NCBI RefSeq assembly: GCF_009856295.1
Contig: NZ_WMEU01000002.1
Coordinates: 496,001 to 560,000 of the forward strand
DNA: 64,000 bases
Source of the DNA: Pontibacillus yanchengensis
GTDB taxonomy: Bacteria > Bacillota > Bacilli > Bacillales > BH030062
Reading direction: 5' to 3'
Shown here: piece after piece, positions 8,260 through 17,544 of the stretch
Layout: each line of letters starts with the position of its first letter
How positions within the stretch are numbered: the first letter of the stretch is position 1
Program-made: the position numbers and the translations under genes
The notes under the pieces: model-generated
What the model saw: only the letters and a program-made list of their open reading frames with translations
Databases searched by the model: none
Told to the model about the DNA's origin: nothing

Positions 8260-9780
8260 TTATTGAATTCTTGAATAAGAAAGTTCAGGTTCTGTTATTT
8301 TTTTCTTCATGATATTCAAAAATAGGTCTGCATAATAAGGGTCCCACTGTGTTCCTCTACCACCTTCAATGATAGATAATGCTTTTTCGAATGGCATTCC
8401 CTTTCGGTACGGACGATCAGAGGTCATGGCATCAAACGCATCTGCTACAGCCATCAAACGACCAAACTTAGGGATATTATAACCACTCAAACCTTCAGGA
8501 TATCCTCTTCCGTCAAAACGCTCATGATGATATTTTACGCCAGGTAAGAGAGGTTGAAGCTCATCTGGTAAATCAACTTGCTCAAGAATGTTGGCTCCCA
8601 TTACAGGATGTTTCTTAATTAATTCAAATTCCTCATCTGTTAACTTGCCATCTTTTAATAGAACGTTATCTCGGACGCCAATTTTGCCAATATCATGAAG
8701 AAGAGCTGATTTTCGTAGTAAATCCACTTCATCCTCAAGTAACCCAGCTTCATTTGCAATTATTATAGAGTATTCTGCAACACGTTTAGAATGGCCGGCT
8801 GTATATGCATCTCTTGCATCCAATGTTGCAGCAAATACGGTGAAAAAACTTTCTAACAGCTGTTCATTTCGTTCATCTCGATCTTGTATACCAGAAACCA
8901 TATGATTAAAGCCAGAAACGAGATGAGCAAATTCATCTGAATATGTATTCTCCATTTGTTGGAGGTCACCCGTGTACACTTTTTCGAATCGCGTTTGTAA
9001 CGATTGAATCGGCTCTTCTATGCTTTTGTATAAAAGAATAGACCCACTAAGCGAAAGACCAAATATAACGAGCACGATAATCGATGCCCAATTCCAATAA
9101 CTTGATAAGCTAGTAGAATTGCTTTCCGTAAGACGTATTTGAGCTGCAAGAATAAATAATAAGACAGGAAACACAGAAGTGAACAGTGCACTAACTAATA
9201 ATTTACGTTGAATACTAAGGTGATACTTCCCCTCAATCGTCAATGGGGTAGACTGTAGCCTCAATGCTTTCTTAGAGATGTCCTGGATAATATCTTGTGC
9301 TGAACGGTAAGTAAGAAAGAATTCAATCAGCGCATGCATGACTGCTATAAGAATTGCCCCACCCCAAGCTAACCCGACATAATAATAAGGTAAGCTTAAT
9401 AATCCGCTAGCTATAAGAATCATAGACAGGATAGAAGCAGGTAAGGAAAGCCCAAATAAATGTGGGCCTAAAATACGCTTAACTGTAAGCATAGGAAATC
9501 GGTGTGCTGTAAGAAAGGCACTTTCTAACTCAGCTAGTGATGGAGAACTTGAGTGGTAGATTAGCTTTACAGGTTGTATATGCTTTGAATACATAAGAAA
9601 TTCACTTGCTAACATAACTATTCCAGAAATAATCATGATCACCAGAAGATAAACCATTTCTGAAAATGAAAGAGTTAGAGTATGAAAGATAAATACACTG
9701 CCGACCCCAAAGACGGCAATCATGGAACCGATAATATAATTAAGTAAGATTCGCTTTTGAAATAAGGAAAAAGAACTCAT
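8260..9780 (-). CDS. HD-GYP domain membrane phosphodiesterase (cyclic di-GMP type)
   Basis: A 506-residue membrane protein predicted to degrade cyclic di-GMP. Hydrophobic helices lie at about 13-60, 108-155 and 193-250. A HAMP-like linker follows (about 250-305), then a complete HD-GYP domain with GHSKRV near 329, the metal-binding HD in LLHDIGKIG near 362, and the hallmark HHERFDGRGYPEGL near 418. All catalytic landmarks are present. The N-terminal six-helix region is not a known sensor to me. The start codon has a GGGGG site seven bases upstream. It is monocistronic and opposite in direction to its neighbours. Confidence 0.88.
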   Translation of the reverse strand: MSSFSLFQKRILLNYIIGSMIAVFGVGSVFIFHTLTLSFSEMVYLLVIMIISGIVMLASEFLMYSKHIQPVKLIYHSSSPSLAELESAFLTAHRFPMLTVKRILGPHLFGLSLPASILSMILIASGLLSLPYYYVGLAWGGAILIAVMHALIEFFLTYRSAQDIIQDISKKALRLQSTPLTIEGKYHLSIQRKLLVSALFTSVFPVLLFILAAQIRLTESNSTSLSSYWNWASIIVLVIFGLSLSGSILLYKSIEEPIQSLQTRFEKVYTGDLQQMENTYSDEFAHLVSGFNHMVSGIQDRDERNEQLLESFFTVFAATLDARDAYTAGHSKRVAEYSIIIANEAGLLEDEVDLLRKSALLHDIGKIGVRDNVLLKDGKLTDEEFELIKKHPVMGANILEQVDLPDELQPLLPGVKYHHERFDGRGYPEGLSGYNIPKFGRLMAVADAFDAMTSDRPYRKGMPFEKALSIIEGGRGTQWDPYYADLFLNIMKKKITEPELSYSRIQ

Positions 9781-9961
9781 GAAATACCCCCGAATCGTTT
9801 CATAGCTATGAGTGAATTATACCAAAGATTGCTAGACTATTGAGAAAATGTTGGGAATTAATATTTTTTGAGAACTAAAATGGATTATTTACTATAGTTA
9901 ATTTTGTAACTACCGTATCATCATGTTGGTGCATCCTATACTTTATCAATTATATATAAAA

Positions 9962-9998
9962 AAATAAGACATTGAGATTAGGGTCTCAATGTCTTATT
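9962..9998 (-). terminator. Terminator of the Prli42-like gene
   Basis: Perfect stem AAGACATTGAGA with TCTCAATGTCTT and A/T tails on both sides. Confidence 0.75.
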
Positions 9999-10019
9999 CC
10001 TGTCATCATAAAAAATTTT

Positions 10020-10175
10020 TTATAAAAACATAGATGCTCCAGCAAGCAATGATGTAAGCAACATAGAAATAATCATCAAATAGATGATGAACTTCTGTCG
10101 CTTTTCACGCTTGGATGGTTTTCGTGGAGCGTCGCTATTTTGTGGTTGGTTTTTTTTAGCTGTTTTTGATGCCAC
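10020..10175 (-). CDS. Stressosome-associated miniprotein Prli42-like
   Basis: The 51-residue product has a very basic N-terminal half (ASKTAKKNQPQ...KREKRQK) and one C-terminal transmembrane helix, IYLMIISMLLTSLLAG. This C-terminus agrees with Prli42, the membrane miniprotein that anchors the stressosome in Listeria and has relatives across Firmicutes. The start is taken as GTG at 10175 because AAGGAGG lies eight bases upstream, although the frame stays open to 10238. It is divergent from the methylmalonyl-CoA operon. The basic extension makes it longer than the roughly 31-residue Listeria protein. Confidence 0.7.
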   Translation of the reverse strand: MASKTAKKNQPQNSDAPRKPSKREKRQKFIIYLMIISMLLTSLLAGASMFL

Positions 10176-10404
10176 GGATACATCCTCCTTCACCCGATGT
10201 GCTAACGCTATTTTAACTTGATTTGTTAAAAAGAACAAGCTTCTCTTTTTCCAAAGCTATTCTCCTCATTACTTATGATAATTTTTAACAAAATAAGGGT
10301 TGTTTCATGATAAAATAAAATTGTCGAAAAAATGAAAGGGTTTTCTTGAGCTTTCGTTGAATAATATTCGATTAGGATAGAAATTACATAAGGGGGAAGA
10401 GCGA

Positions 10405-12057
10405 ATGAGTTCATCTTTTCACAGCCAACAAGAACAGTGGGAAAAAGAAGCAGATAAAGTAACGGAGCGCTTTCCTGAGCGTAAAAACACATTTGAAACT
10501 AGCTCTCATATTGAAATAGATCGTTTATATACACCAGATCGAGTAGATGAAGAATATGTCGGAAAATTAGGATTTCCCGGTCAATATCCTTACACTCGTG
10601 GTATCCAGCCGACCATGTTTCGAAGCAGGTATTGGACAATGCGACAATACGCAGGTTTTGGATCAGCTAAAGAGACAAATGAAAGGTTTCGTTACCTTTT
10701 AGATCAGGGCCAAACAGGTCTTTCGGTTGCGTTTGATTTGCCTACGCAAATAGGGTATGACTCTGATGATCCCATGTCTGAAGGAGAAGTGGGAAAAGTT
10801 GGTGTAGCAATCGATTCGTTAGCTGATATGGAAACATTGTTTGATCAAATCCCATTAGATAAAGTGAGCACCTCCATGACGATTAACGCACCTGCATCTG
10901 TATTATTATGTATGTATATTGCAGTCGGGGAAAAGCAAGGTGTAACGAAAGAAAAACTAACAGGCACGATTCAAAATGATATATTGAAAGAATATATTGC
11001 TCGAGGTACGTATATTTTTCCTCCTAAACCTTCCATGCGGATTATTACCGATATATTTGGTTACTGTCATGAGAATTTACCTCGTTTTAATACAATCAGT
11101 ATATCAGGCTATCATATTCGAGAAGCCGGTTCCACTGCTGTACAAGAAATAGCCTTCACGATAGCCAATGGCATGGCTTATGTAGATTCAGCTATTGATT
11201 CAGGTCTTGATGTAGATCAGTTTGCACCGAGATTAGCATTCTTCTTTAATGCTCATAATCAATTTTTTGAAGAGGCAGCGAAATTTAGAGCAGCTCGAAG
11301 AATCTGGGCTAAAATTATGAAGGAACATTATAAAGCAGAAAATCCAAAGAGTTGGAAGCTCCGTTTCCATACACAAACAGGAGGTTCAACTTTAACAGCC
11401 CAACAACCAGATAACAACATTGTACGAGTAGCGCTGCAGGCGTTATCAGCTGTGATGGGTGGAACGCAAAGTCTTCATACAAACTCTCGTGATGAAGCAT
11501 TGGCATTACCGACTGAAGAGTCTGCTCGTATTGCCCTACGAACTCAACAAATTATTGCGAACGAGAGCGGTGTAGCAGATACAGTGGACCCACTAGGTGG
11601 CTCATACTATGTGGAGCACCTAACGGATAAAATTGAGGAAGAAGTGAATTCATATCTCGAGCAAATAAGAGATATTGGTGGAGCGGTTCAAGCAGTGGAA
11701 GAAGGATTCATGCAACGCGAAATCCATCATGCAGCTTATGAAGCTCAAAAAAATATGGAAAAAGGCGAAGATATTATTGTTGGACTAAACCAGTATCAAA
11801 TCGATGAAGAGGTTCATGCGGAACTTTTACGAGTGGATGAGGCATTGGAAAAACAGCAAGTAGAAAAGACTCAATCTATAAGAGAGAAACGTGATCAGCA
11901 AGCTGTTGAACAAGCGCTCAGTCAAATCGAACAGGCAGCTAAACATTCAGATATAAATTTAATGCCTCTTATATTAGATGCTGTTAAAGCGTACGCAACT
12001 GTAGGGGAAATTTGTAATGTGTTACGTAAGGAATATGGCGAATATACAGGAATGTAA
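10405..12057 (+). CDS. mutA: Acyl-CoA mutase large subunit (methylmalonyl-CoA mutase type)
   Basis: A 550-residue catalytic TIM-barrel subunit of an adenosylcobalamin-dependent acyl-CoA mutase, lacking the B12-binding domain, which is encoded by the next gene. Landmarks are [12 protein letters not shown] (61-72), [11 protein letters not shown] (105-115), [20 protein letters not shown] (187-206) and SGYH (234-237). Arg200 and His237 correspond to the Arg207 and His244 of the classic enzyme. The position of the active-site Tyr89 is Phe72 here, which is unusual. The gene starts an operon of mutase, B12-binding/epimerase fusion and carboxylase, so it probably joins propionyl-CoA to succinyl-CoA. 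A ribosome site AAGGGGGAAGAG precedes the ATG. Confidence 0.9.
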   Translation: MSSSFHSQQEQWEKEADKVTERFPERKNTFETSSHIEIDRLYTPDRVDEEYVGKLGFPGQYPYTRGIQPTMFRSRYWTMRQYAGFGSAKETNERFRYLLDQGQTGLSVAFDLPTQIGYDSDDPMSEGEVGKVGVAIDSLADMETLFDQIPLDKVSTSMTINAPASVLLCMYIAVGEKQGVTKEKLTGTIQNDILKEYIARGTYIFPPKPSMRIITDIFGYCHENLPRFNTISISGYHIREAGSTAVQEIAFTIANGMAYVDSAIDSGLDVDQFAPRLAFFFNAHNQFFEEAAKFRAARRIWAKIMKEHYKAENPKSWKLRFHTQTGGSTLTAQQPDNNIVRVALQALSAVMGGTQSLHTNSRDEALALPTEESARIALRTQQIIANESGVADTVDPLGGSYYVEHLTDKIEEEVNSYLEQIRDIGGAVQAVEEGFMQREIHHAAYEAQKNMEKGEDIIVGLNQYQIDEEVHAELLRVDEALEKQQVEKTQSIREKRDQQAVEQALSQIEQAAKHSDINLMPLILDAVKAYATVGEICNVLRKEYGEYTGM

Positions 12058-12075
12058 TGAAGGAGGACATATATT

Positions 12076-12906
12076 ATGGCGGATCGTACAATTCGAGTAC
12101 TCATTGCAAAGCCAGGACTAGATGGACATGATCGGGGCGCTCTTGTCATTGCTCAAGCACTCCGAGATCATGGGATGGAAGTTATTTATACAGGGTTACG
12201 ACAATCTCCGGACCAAATTGTTCAGGCAGCTATACAGGAAGATGTGGATGTCATTGGACTTTCTTCTTTATCAGGTGCACACCGCTCTTTATTTCCTAAA
12301 ATAGTGGAGGTTCTTGCCAAGAATGATGCAGAAGACATCCCTGTCATTGGCGGGGGTGTTATCCCTTATGAGGATATCCCGTACTTAGAAGAAAAGGGAG
12401 TCAATAAAATATTCACACCAGGTACTCCTACAGAAGAGATTGCAAAATACATTCAACGCTTGATACACCCTCAAGCACAAACAAGTTTGAATCCACCAGA
12501 AAAAATAGCTCATATCGGTATTGCTGTGTCTAACATTGAGCATGCTTTGCCATTCTATACCAATACGTTAGGGTTAAGGCTTACAGGAGTCGAAGAAGTA
12601 CAATCAGAAGGGGTCAAAGTGGCATTCTTGAAGCTAGGAGAAACACAATTAGAGTTACTAGAGCCAATCCATGAAGATTCTTCTATAGCTAAGTTTATTA
12701 ACAAGCGAGGAGAAGGCTTTCACCACATGGCTTTAGAAGTACAAGATATCAAAGAACGATTGCAGCAATATAAAGATCAAGGAATTTCTCTTTTAAATGA
12801 AGAACCAAAGCAGGGCGCACATAACTCACAGGTGGCATTTTTGCATCCCAAAGCAGCGAACGGAGTGTTAATGGAATTATGTCAACATGAAAAGGAGGGA
12901 GAATAG
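12076..12906 (+). CDS. Fusion of B12-binding mutase small subunit and methylmalonyl-CoA epimerase
   Basis: Two domains are joined in 276 residues. Residues 1-135 form a cobalamin-binding domain with D16-x-H18-x-x-G21 (GLDGHDRG), SSLSG near 64 and GGG near 92, matching the C-terminal part of methylmalonyl-CoA mutase. Residues about 143-271 form a VOC-fold epimerase with metal ligands H146, Q191, H216 or H217, and E267. The linker is short and proline-rich. The protein should supply cobalamin to the upstream mutase and also convert the methylmalonyl-CoA epimers. It is 18 bases after the mutase stop with a GGAGGA site, and one base separates it from the carboxylase gene. Confidence 0.9.
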   Translation: MADRTIRVLIAKPGLDGHDRGALVIAQALRDHGMEVIYTGLRQSPDQIVQAAIQEDVDVIGLSSLSGAHRSLFPKIVEVLAKNDAEDIPVIGGGVIPYEDIPYLEEKGVNKIFTPGTPTEEIAKYIQRLIHPQAQTSLNPPEKIAHIGIAVSNIEHALPFYTNTLGLRLTGVEEVQSEGVKVAFLKLGETQLELLEPIHEDSSIAKFINKRGEGFHHMALEVQDIKERLQQYKDQGISLLNEEPKQGAHNSQVAFLHPKAANGVLMELCQHEKEGE

Positions 12907-12907
12907 G

Positions 12908-14455
12908 ATGGATATTTTTGATAAGATAAATGAATTATATGATAAACGTCGCAAAGTAGAAATGGGTGGAGGCGACGAGAGAATAGAGAAGCAGCGAGAA
13001 AAAGGAAAAATGACCGCAAGAGAAAGGATTGACTATTTACTTGATGAAGGAACATTCGTTGAACTGAACCCATTTGTGGAGCATAGGGGAACTGCATTTG
13101 GAATGGAAGGCAAAGAAGCTCCTGGAGAAGGAGTCGTAACTGGGTTTGGTAAAATAGAAGGTCAAGATATATACCTTTTTGCACAAGATTTTACCGTTTT
13201 TGGTGGAGCACTTGGGGAAATGCATGCCAAAAAAATTGCTGCAGCCATGGATCTTGCCTACAAAAATGGCACTCCTTTTATCGGACTAAATGATTCGGGT
13301 GGGGCTCGTATTCAAGAAGGAGTATCTTCTTTAGATGGCTATGGTCAAGTGTTTTATCGAAACTCCATCTACTCGGGTGTTATACCCCAAATCTCCGTTA
13401 TTATGGGGCCATGTGCAGGTGGAGCTGTATATTCACCGGCAATTACAGATTTTGTGATTATGGTAGAAGAAACCTCTCAAATGTTTATTACCGGACCTAA
13501 AGTAATTGAAACAGTAACAGGAGAAAAAATCAGTTCAGAAGATCTAGGTGGAGCTCATGTACATAACCTTAAGAGTGGAAACGCTCATTTGAAAGCCCCT
13601 TCTGAGGAGGAGGCGCTTGATAAAGTACGTGACTTAGTTCGATATCTTCCTCCAAATAATGAAGCAAAACCTAAGCAGATTGAGATAGGGGAAGAGGATC
13701 ATTACCGCCCTGATCTTACAGATTTAATTCCTTTTGATCCTATTCGCCCTTATGATGTAAGAACCATTATTGATCAAGTTGTGGATGATGAGTCTTTCTT
13801 TGAAATTCATCCAGACTTTGCGAAAAATATCGTAGTTGGTTTTGGCCGATTAAAAGGGAAAACCATTGGCTTAGTTTGTAATCAGCCTAAATATATGGCT
13901 GGTGGGTTGGATATTGATTCCTCTGATAAAGCGTCTCGTTTTATACGTTTCTGTGATGCCTTCAATATACCCCTTGTTACATTCGAAGATGTGACTGGAT
14001 TTTTCCCGGGCATTAAGCAGGAACATGGAGGGATCATCCGTCATGGAGCGAAAATTCTTTATGCTTATTCAGAGGCAACGGTTCCTAAAATAACGGTCAT
14101 TACCCGTAAAGCATACGGAGGAGCTTATGTTGCGTTAAATAGTAAGTCCATTGGTGCGGACCTTGTCTATGCTTGGCCAAATGCTGAAATTGCTGTTATG
14201 GGGCCAGATGGAGCTGCGAACATTATTTATGCTAAAGAAATTCGGGAAAGTGAGAACCCAGAAGCAACCCGTCAAGAAAAAATTAATGAATACCGGGAGC
14301 GATTTGCCAATCCATACGTGGCAGCTGGATTAGGTATGGTGGACGATGTAATTGATCCACGAGAAACTAGAATATCCCTCATCCAAGCATTAGATATGTT
14401 AAAAAATAAAACAGAAGAACGTCCTAAGAAGAAACACGGAAATATTCCGCTATAA
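12908..14455 (+). CDS. Acyl-CoA (propionyl-CoA) carboxylase beta subunit
   Basis: This 515-residue carboxyltransferase subunit is of the PccB/MmdA/YqjD type. It has the crotonase-like double domain, LNDSGGARIQEG in the N half, MGPCAGGAVYSPAITDF, and a C half with ITRKAYGGAYVAL and AWPNAEIAVMGPDGA. It transfers CO2 between carboxybiotin and propionyl-CoA/methylmalonyl-CoA. No biotin carboxylase or biotin carrier gene is in the window, so a partner encoded elsewhere is needed. The frame opens seven codons earlier inside the previous gene, but AAGGAGG precedes the ATG at 12908. It completes the three-gene operon. Confidence 0.9.
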   Translation: MDIFDKINELYDKRRKVEMGGGDERIEKQREKGKMTARERIDYLLDEGTFVELNPFVEHRGTAFGMEGKEAPGEGVVTGFGKIEGQDIYLFAQDFTVFGGALGEMHAKKIAAAMDLAYKNGTPFIGLNDSGGARIQEGVSSLDGYGQVFYRNSIYSGVIPQISVIMGPCAGGAVYSPAITDFVIMVEETSQMFITGPKVIETVTGEKISSEDLGGAHVHNLKSGNAHLKAPSEEEALDKVRDLVRYLPPNNEAKPKQIEIGEEDHYRPDLTDLIPFDPIRPYDVRTIIDQVVDDESFFEIHPDFAKNIVVGFGRLKGKTIGLVCNQPKYMAGGLDIDSSDKASRFIRFCDAFNIPLVTFEDVTGFFPGIKQEHGGIIRHGAKILYAYSEATVPKITVITRKAYGGAYVALNSKSIGADLVYAWPNAEIAVMGPDGAANIIYAKEIRESENPEATRQEKINEYRERFANPYVAAGLGMVDDVIDPRETRISLIQALDMLKNKTEERPKKKHGNIPL

Positions 14456-14473
14456 TAACTAGATGATTTGACA

Positions 14474-14522
14474 CAGAGGGTGGCTTTCGCTAACGTACAA
14501 GTTATAGCCATCCTCTTTTTAC
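14474..14522 (+). terminator. Terminator of the methylmalonyl-CoA operon
   Basis: Stem GAGGGTGGCT with AGCCATCCTC and a T5 tail. Confidence 0.75.
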
Positions 14523-14586
14523 TAAGGATGTTGAAACAAAGTACTGAAATATAGTATAAATTTACATAGCTTTAGGAGGAATTAAT

Positions 14587-15714
14587 ATGCCAAAGATTAA
14601 CCGAGAACGACTAATAGAAGAATTCCTAGAACTTGTCCAGATTGATTCAGAGACAGGGGACGAAGCAAAAATTGCTGAGGTTTTAAAAGATAAATTTAGA
14701 AACCTAGGTCTGGATGTCACAGAAGATGATTCCAAAGAGGAAACTGGTCATGGCGCTGGAAACTTAATCTGTAATTTAAAAGGGCATCGTGCTGAAATAG
14801 ATACGATATATTTTACTTCACACATGGACACGGTTGTCCCGGGTAATGGTGTGAATCCGTCCATTGAAGATGGATATGTTGTAACCGACGGCACAACAAT
14901 TCTAGGAGCTGATGACAAAGCAGGTTTGGCGGCTATACTAGAATCGATTCGCACTTTACAAGAAAATCATATTGAACATGGAGATATCCAATTTATTATT
15001 ACAGTAGGAGAAGAATCAGGTTTAAGAGGTGCTAAAGCATTAAAGCCTGAGTATATAAAAGCTAAATACGGATATGCAATTGATAGTGATGGAAAAGTAG
15101 GAAATATCGTTGTAGCTGCTCCTACACAAGCCAAATTAAACGTAGTTGTGAAAGGTAAGACAGCACATGCTGGTGTGGCACCTGAAAAAGGAATATCTGC
15201 CATTACTATTGCTGCAAGAGCTGTTGCAAAAATGCCTTTAGGACGTATTGATGACGAGACTACAGCAAATATTGGTCGTTTTGAAGGTGGCCAAAAAACA
15301 AATATCGTATGCGATCATGTGGAAGTTTTAGCAGAGGCTCGATCCCTTATACCTGAAAAGATGCATGAGCAGGTTGAAAAGATGAAACAAGCACTCGAGG
15401 AAACTGCTGAAGAAATGGGTGGAAGTGTAGAAATCGATGTTGATATTATGTACCCAGGATTTAAGCATGAAGAGGGCGATCAAGTTGTAGAAGTAGCCAG
15501 AAGAGCTGCACAAAAAATTGGACGAACAAGTGAACTACTTCAAAGCGGTGGAGGTAGTGACGCAAACATTATTGCCGGATTTAATATCCCAACTGTAAAC
15601 CTAGCAGTAGGGTATGAAGAAATCCACACAACAAATGAACGTATTTCGCTTGATGAATTAGAGAAAACGGCAGAGTTGGTTACGGCAATCATTGAAGAAG
15701 CTGCAGCTGAATAA
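14587..15714 (+). CDS. M20 family metallopeptidase, PepT-like (YqjE homologue)
   Basis: A 375-residue zinc aminopeptidase-like enzyme of the peptidase T group. Metal and catalytic blocks are TSHMDTV (about residue 79), GADDKAGLAA (near 110), EE in GEESGL (near 142), DSDG (near 165) and HTTNE near the C-terminus. A dimerisation domain lies in the middle, with the GKTAHAG block. It likely cleaves small peptides in the cytoplasm. The position after the carboxylase gene matches the B. subtilis yqjD-yqjE order. It has its own AGGAGGAATT site and is separated from the carboxylase gene by a terminator. Confidence 0.88.
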   Translation: MPKINRERLIEEFLELVQIDSETGDEAKIAEVLKDKFRNLGLDVTEDDSKEETGHGAGNLICNLKGHRAEIDTIYFTSHMDTVVPGNGVNPSIEDGYVVTDGTTILGADDKAGLAAILESIRTLQENHIEHGDIQFIITVGEESGLRGAKALKPEYIKAKYGYAIDSDGKVGNIVVAAPTQAKLNVVVKGKTAHAGVAPEKGISAITIAARAVAKMPLGRIDDETTANIGRFEGGQKTNIVCDHVEVLAEARSLIPEKMHEQVEKMKQALEETAEEMGGSVEIDVDIMYPGFKHEEGDQVVEVARRAAQKIGRTSELLQSGGGSDANIIAGFNIPTVNLAVGYEEIHTTNERISLDELEKTAELVTAIIEEAAAE

Positions 15715-15720
15715 ATATAG

Positions 15721-15757
15721 AAGCTAGCTTGGGTACATTCTCAAGCTGGTTTTTTTA
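15721..15757 (+). terminator. Terminator of the peptidase gene
   Basis: Arms AGCTAGCTTG and CAAGCTGGTT with a T7 tail. Confidence 0.65.
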
Positions 15758-15943
15758 TGCACCATAACTTATGATTATAATTTTTAATACAGGCGTAAGG
15801 TCCCAACGTATGTTCGTGAACCTGTCTATATCCCTATAAAATGGTAAAATAAGCTAATACTATTTATTCAAATGTCGTCAAATATATTGAAAATTCTAAC
15901 AAATAGGTTATGCTATTAGTAATATAATGTGAAGGGTGATGAT

Positions 15944-16522
15944 ATGGAAGATTTTAAAACAATCGTAGAACTTTGGGAGATTTATAAGGTGGCGATATTG
16001 GTTAGTTTGGTAGGGGCATTGATTGGACATTACAAACGGAATTCGTGCATTTTATTGCCGATTGTAAGTATTGATTACAAATTCAAGGACTTTAGGAAGT
16101 TGAAACGAAAATCTTATTCAACCTTTAAAAAAGGTCTGATAGGGTTACTAATCACATTGAAAGCTTTTGTTTACTTTATTTTGTACCTGGTCGGTATCCG
16201 TTTTGGAGATAACAAAGATACTGATCCTATTCTTTTTGAATTAGGTGTAATAGGTGATTTAATCATTGGAATAGGGGCTGGGGTGATAGCACAAAGTACT
16301 ATCATTATGTCAGGCGCACATGATCAGTTATCTGTAGTAGTTACAGCTTTATTGGCTGGTTTTGCTGGTTTGTCCTATATACAAAAATTCCAGAAAGAAT
16401 CATTAGATCATGCTGGGATTGAGTACAGGTCGAAACTTGCTCAGGCTGAAGAGTACTCTGTACAAATGAAAAAAGAAAGCTCTTCAAATCAAGAAGTGGC
16501 AGCAACACGAGAAAAAATCTAA
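15944..16522 (+). CDS. Hypothetical membrane protein, DUF4257-like
   Basis: About 192 residues. A first hydrophobic helix (VAILVSLVGALIGHYKRN) is followed by a basic loop, then three more helices (about 60-85, 97-120 and 125-145) and a charged helical tail. The layout loosely recalls small DUF4257-type membrane proteins, but I cannot confirm the family. The start is ATG at 15944 behind AAGGGTGAT. A GTG 15 bases upstream is also open. A small gene follows 23 bases downstream, so the two are probably cotranscribed. Confidence 0.55.
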   Translation: MEDFKTIVELWEIYKVAILVSLVGALIGHYKRNSCILLPIVSIDYKFKDFRKLKRKSYSTFKKGLIGLLITLKAFVYFILYLVGIRFGDNKDTDPILFELGVIGDLIIGIGAGVIAQSTIIMSGAHDQLSVVVTALLAGFAGLSYIQKFQKESLDHAGIEYRSKLAQAEEYSVQMKKESSSNQEVAATREKI

Positions 16523-16545
16523 TACGCTAAAGGAAGAGGTTTTCT

Positions 16546-16770
16546 ATGAACGTACGTTTAACTGCAAAAGAGAGATGGCAATTAGAACAATTACTAGATA
16601 CATTAAATAACCCATACGAATCAATCGCCAAACGCAGACTGGCCAAAACGAAATTTGATGTGATTTATCATCGTGCTGTTGAAAGAAGTGCAGATGAGGA
16701 GAATGAAGAATTAGAGAAGAGTAACGTGGCCGTTTGCATGTATGAAGGGGAAAAAAATCCTTCCAATTAG
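16546..16770 (+). CDS. Hypothetical 74-residue soluble protein
   Basis: A charged, mostly helical protein beginning MNVRLTAKERWQLEQLL and ending in an acidic then Cys-containing tail (SNVAVCMYEGEKNPSN). No family is recognised. An AAGGAAGAGG site lies upstream of the ATG. The last codons overlap the first arm of a very strong terminator. Confidence 0.55.
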   Translation: MNVRLTAKERWQLEQLLDTLNNPYESIAKRRLAKTKFDVIYHRAVERSADEENEELEKSNVAVCMYEGEKNPSN

Positions 16771-16815
16771 AAATTGTTCTATTCGAACAGTTCTAGAATT
16801 GGAAGGATTTTTTTT
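16751..16815 (+). terminator. Long perfect terminator hairpin
   Basis: AAAAAATCCTTCCAATT is mirrored by AATTGGAAGGATTTTTTTT, with a second inner pair (CTATTCGAACAG). It lies directly over the stop codon of the 74-residue gene. Confidence 0.85.
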
Positions 16816-16994
16816 GTTTGTCCACTAAATAGCCTGAAGAAAGGAAACTACCATTAGTTGTTGTTCTAATCTAGAAAGGTTAGTTTAAATTTATTAGTTG
16901 TTCCATATTAGAGGCATAATCTTGAAGACTTGAAGTTGAGATAATTTTGGTGATCGCACAGAAAGAGCGATGTACCCGTAGATTTAGTTAGAAT

Positions 16995-17109
16995 AAAGGT
17001 GGCCGTGGAACAACTCGCGTACTGCCAGCGAGCTGGCAAGCTACCGCCCTCAGGGGATCTCGCCTAGCTCTTTCTCCGGCGGGAGTCTCCTTGTTCCATG
17101 GCCACCTTT
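16995..17109 (-). repeat. Hairpin module 1 inside element copy 1
   Basis: Closing arms of 19 bases (AAAGGTGGCCGTGGAACAA with TTGTTCCATGGCCACCTTT). In the minus orientation the core reads GGAGACTCCCGCCGGAGAAA, AGAG-TAGGCGAGATCCCCTG and CCAGCTCG, the same landmarks as the other two modules. Confidence 0.7.
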
Positions 17110-17370
17110 GCTAGTATTGGGAGCAACGGATACATTGCGAGTTAGAGGGGTTGAGGTATTCGAATATCTTCTGACGGTTTAAACCCTAGTAAGTTCTAGT
17201 ATCACAATTGGTTTATAACAAAAAATTCTTTGGCAAGAAAGCCAATGGACATTTAGTTCGCTGTTTGTAAAAAATAAAGTTTTATTTGTCCACAAGATCT
17301 ACCCAAAGAGGGTTTTCACTAAAAATAAGAGCTTATATGTCCTTTCGGCAGACATACAACATTTGGCCGC

Positions 17371-17544
17371 GGGTCCGATAGCCATTACCCGGCTGGGGGT
17401 GAAGGGGAACTTGGAGACTCTCGAGGGAGAAAGAGGTTGGTGAGACCCCGGATGGAGCAAAGCGACTGAGAAGGCTCACCAGCTCACCCGTAGGAAACCG
17501 AGTTGCTTCACCGTAACCCCTTCCACGGTTCAAGTATCGGACCC
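17371..17544 (+). repeat. Hairpin module 2 inside element copy 1
   Basis: Closing arms GGGTCCGATA and TATCGGACCC. The core carries GGAGACTC, GGAGAAAGAGGTTGGTGAGA, CCAGCTCACC and CGAGTTG, in the same order as the other modules but with a different outer stem. Confidence 0.7.

Noticed and set aside
10330..10345. cre-like (CcpA) site TGAAAGGGTTTTCT before the mutase operon
   Set aside because: It departs from the consensus at the central CG and at the last base, so it is too weak to claim.
17333..17533. Minus-strand frame of 66 codons
   Set aside because: It lies wholly in hairpin module 2 and has no ribosome site.
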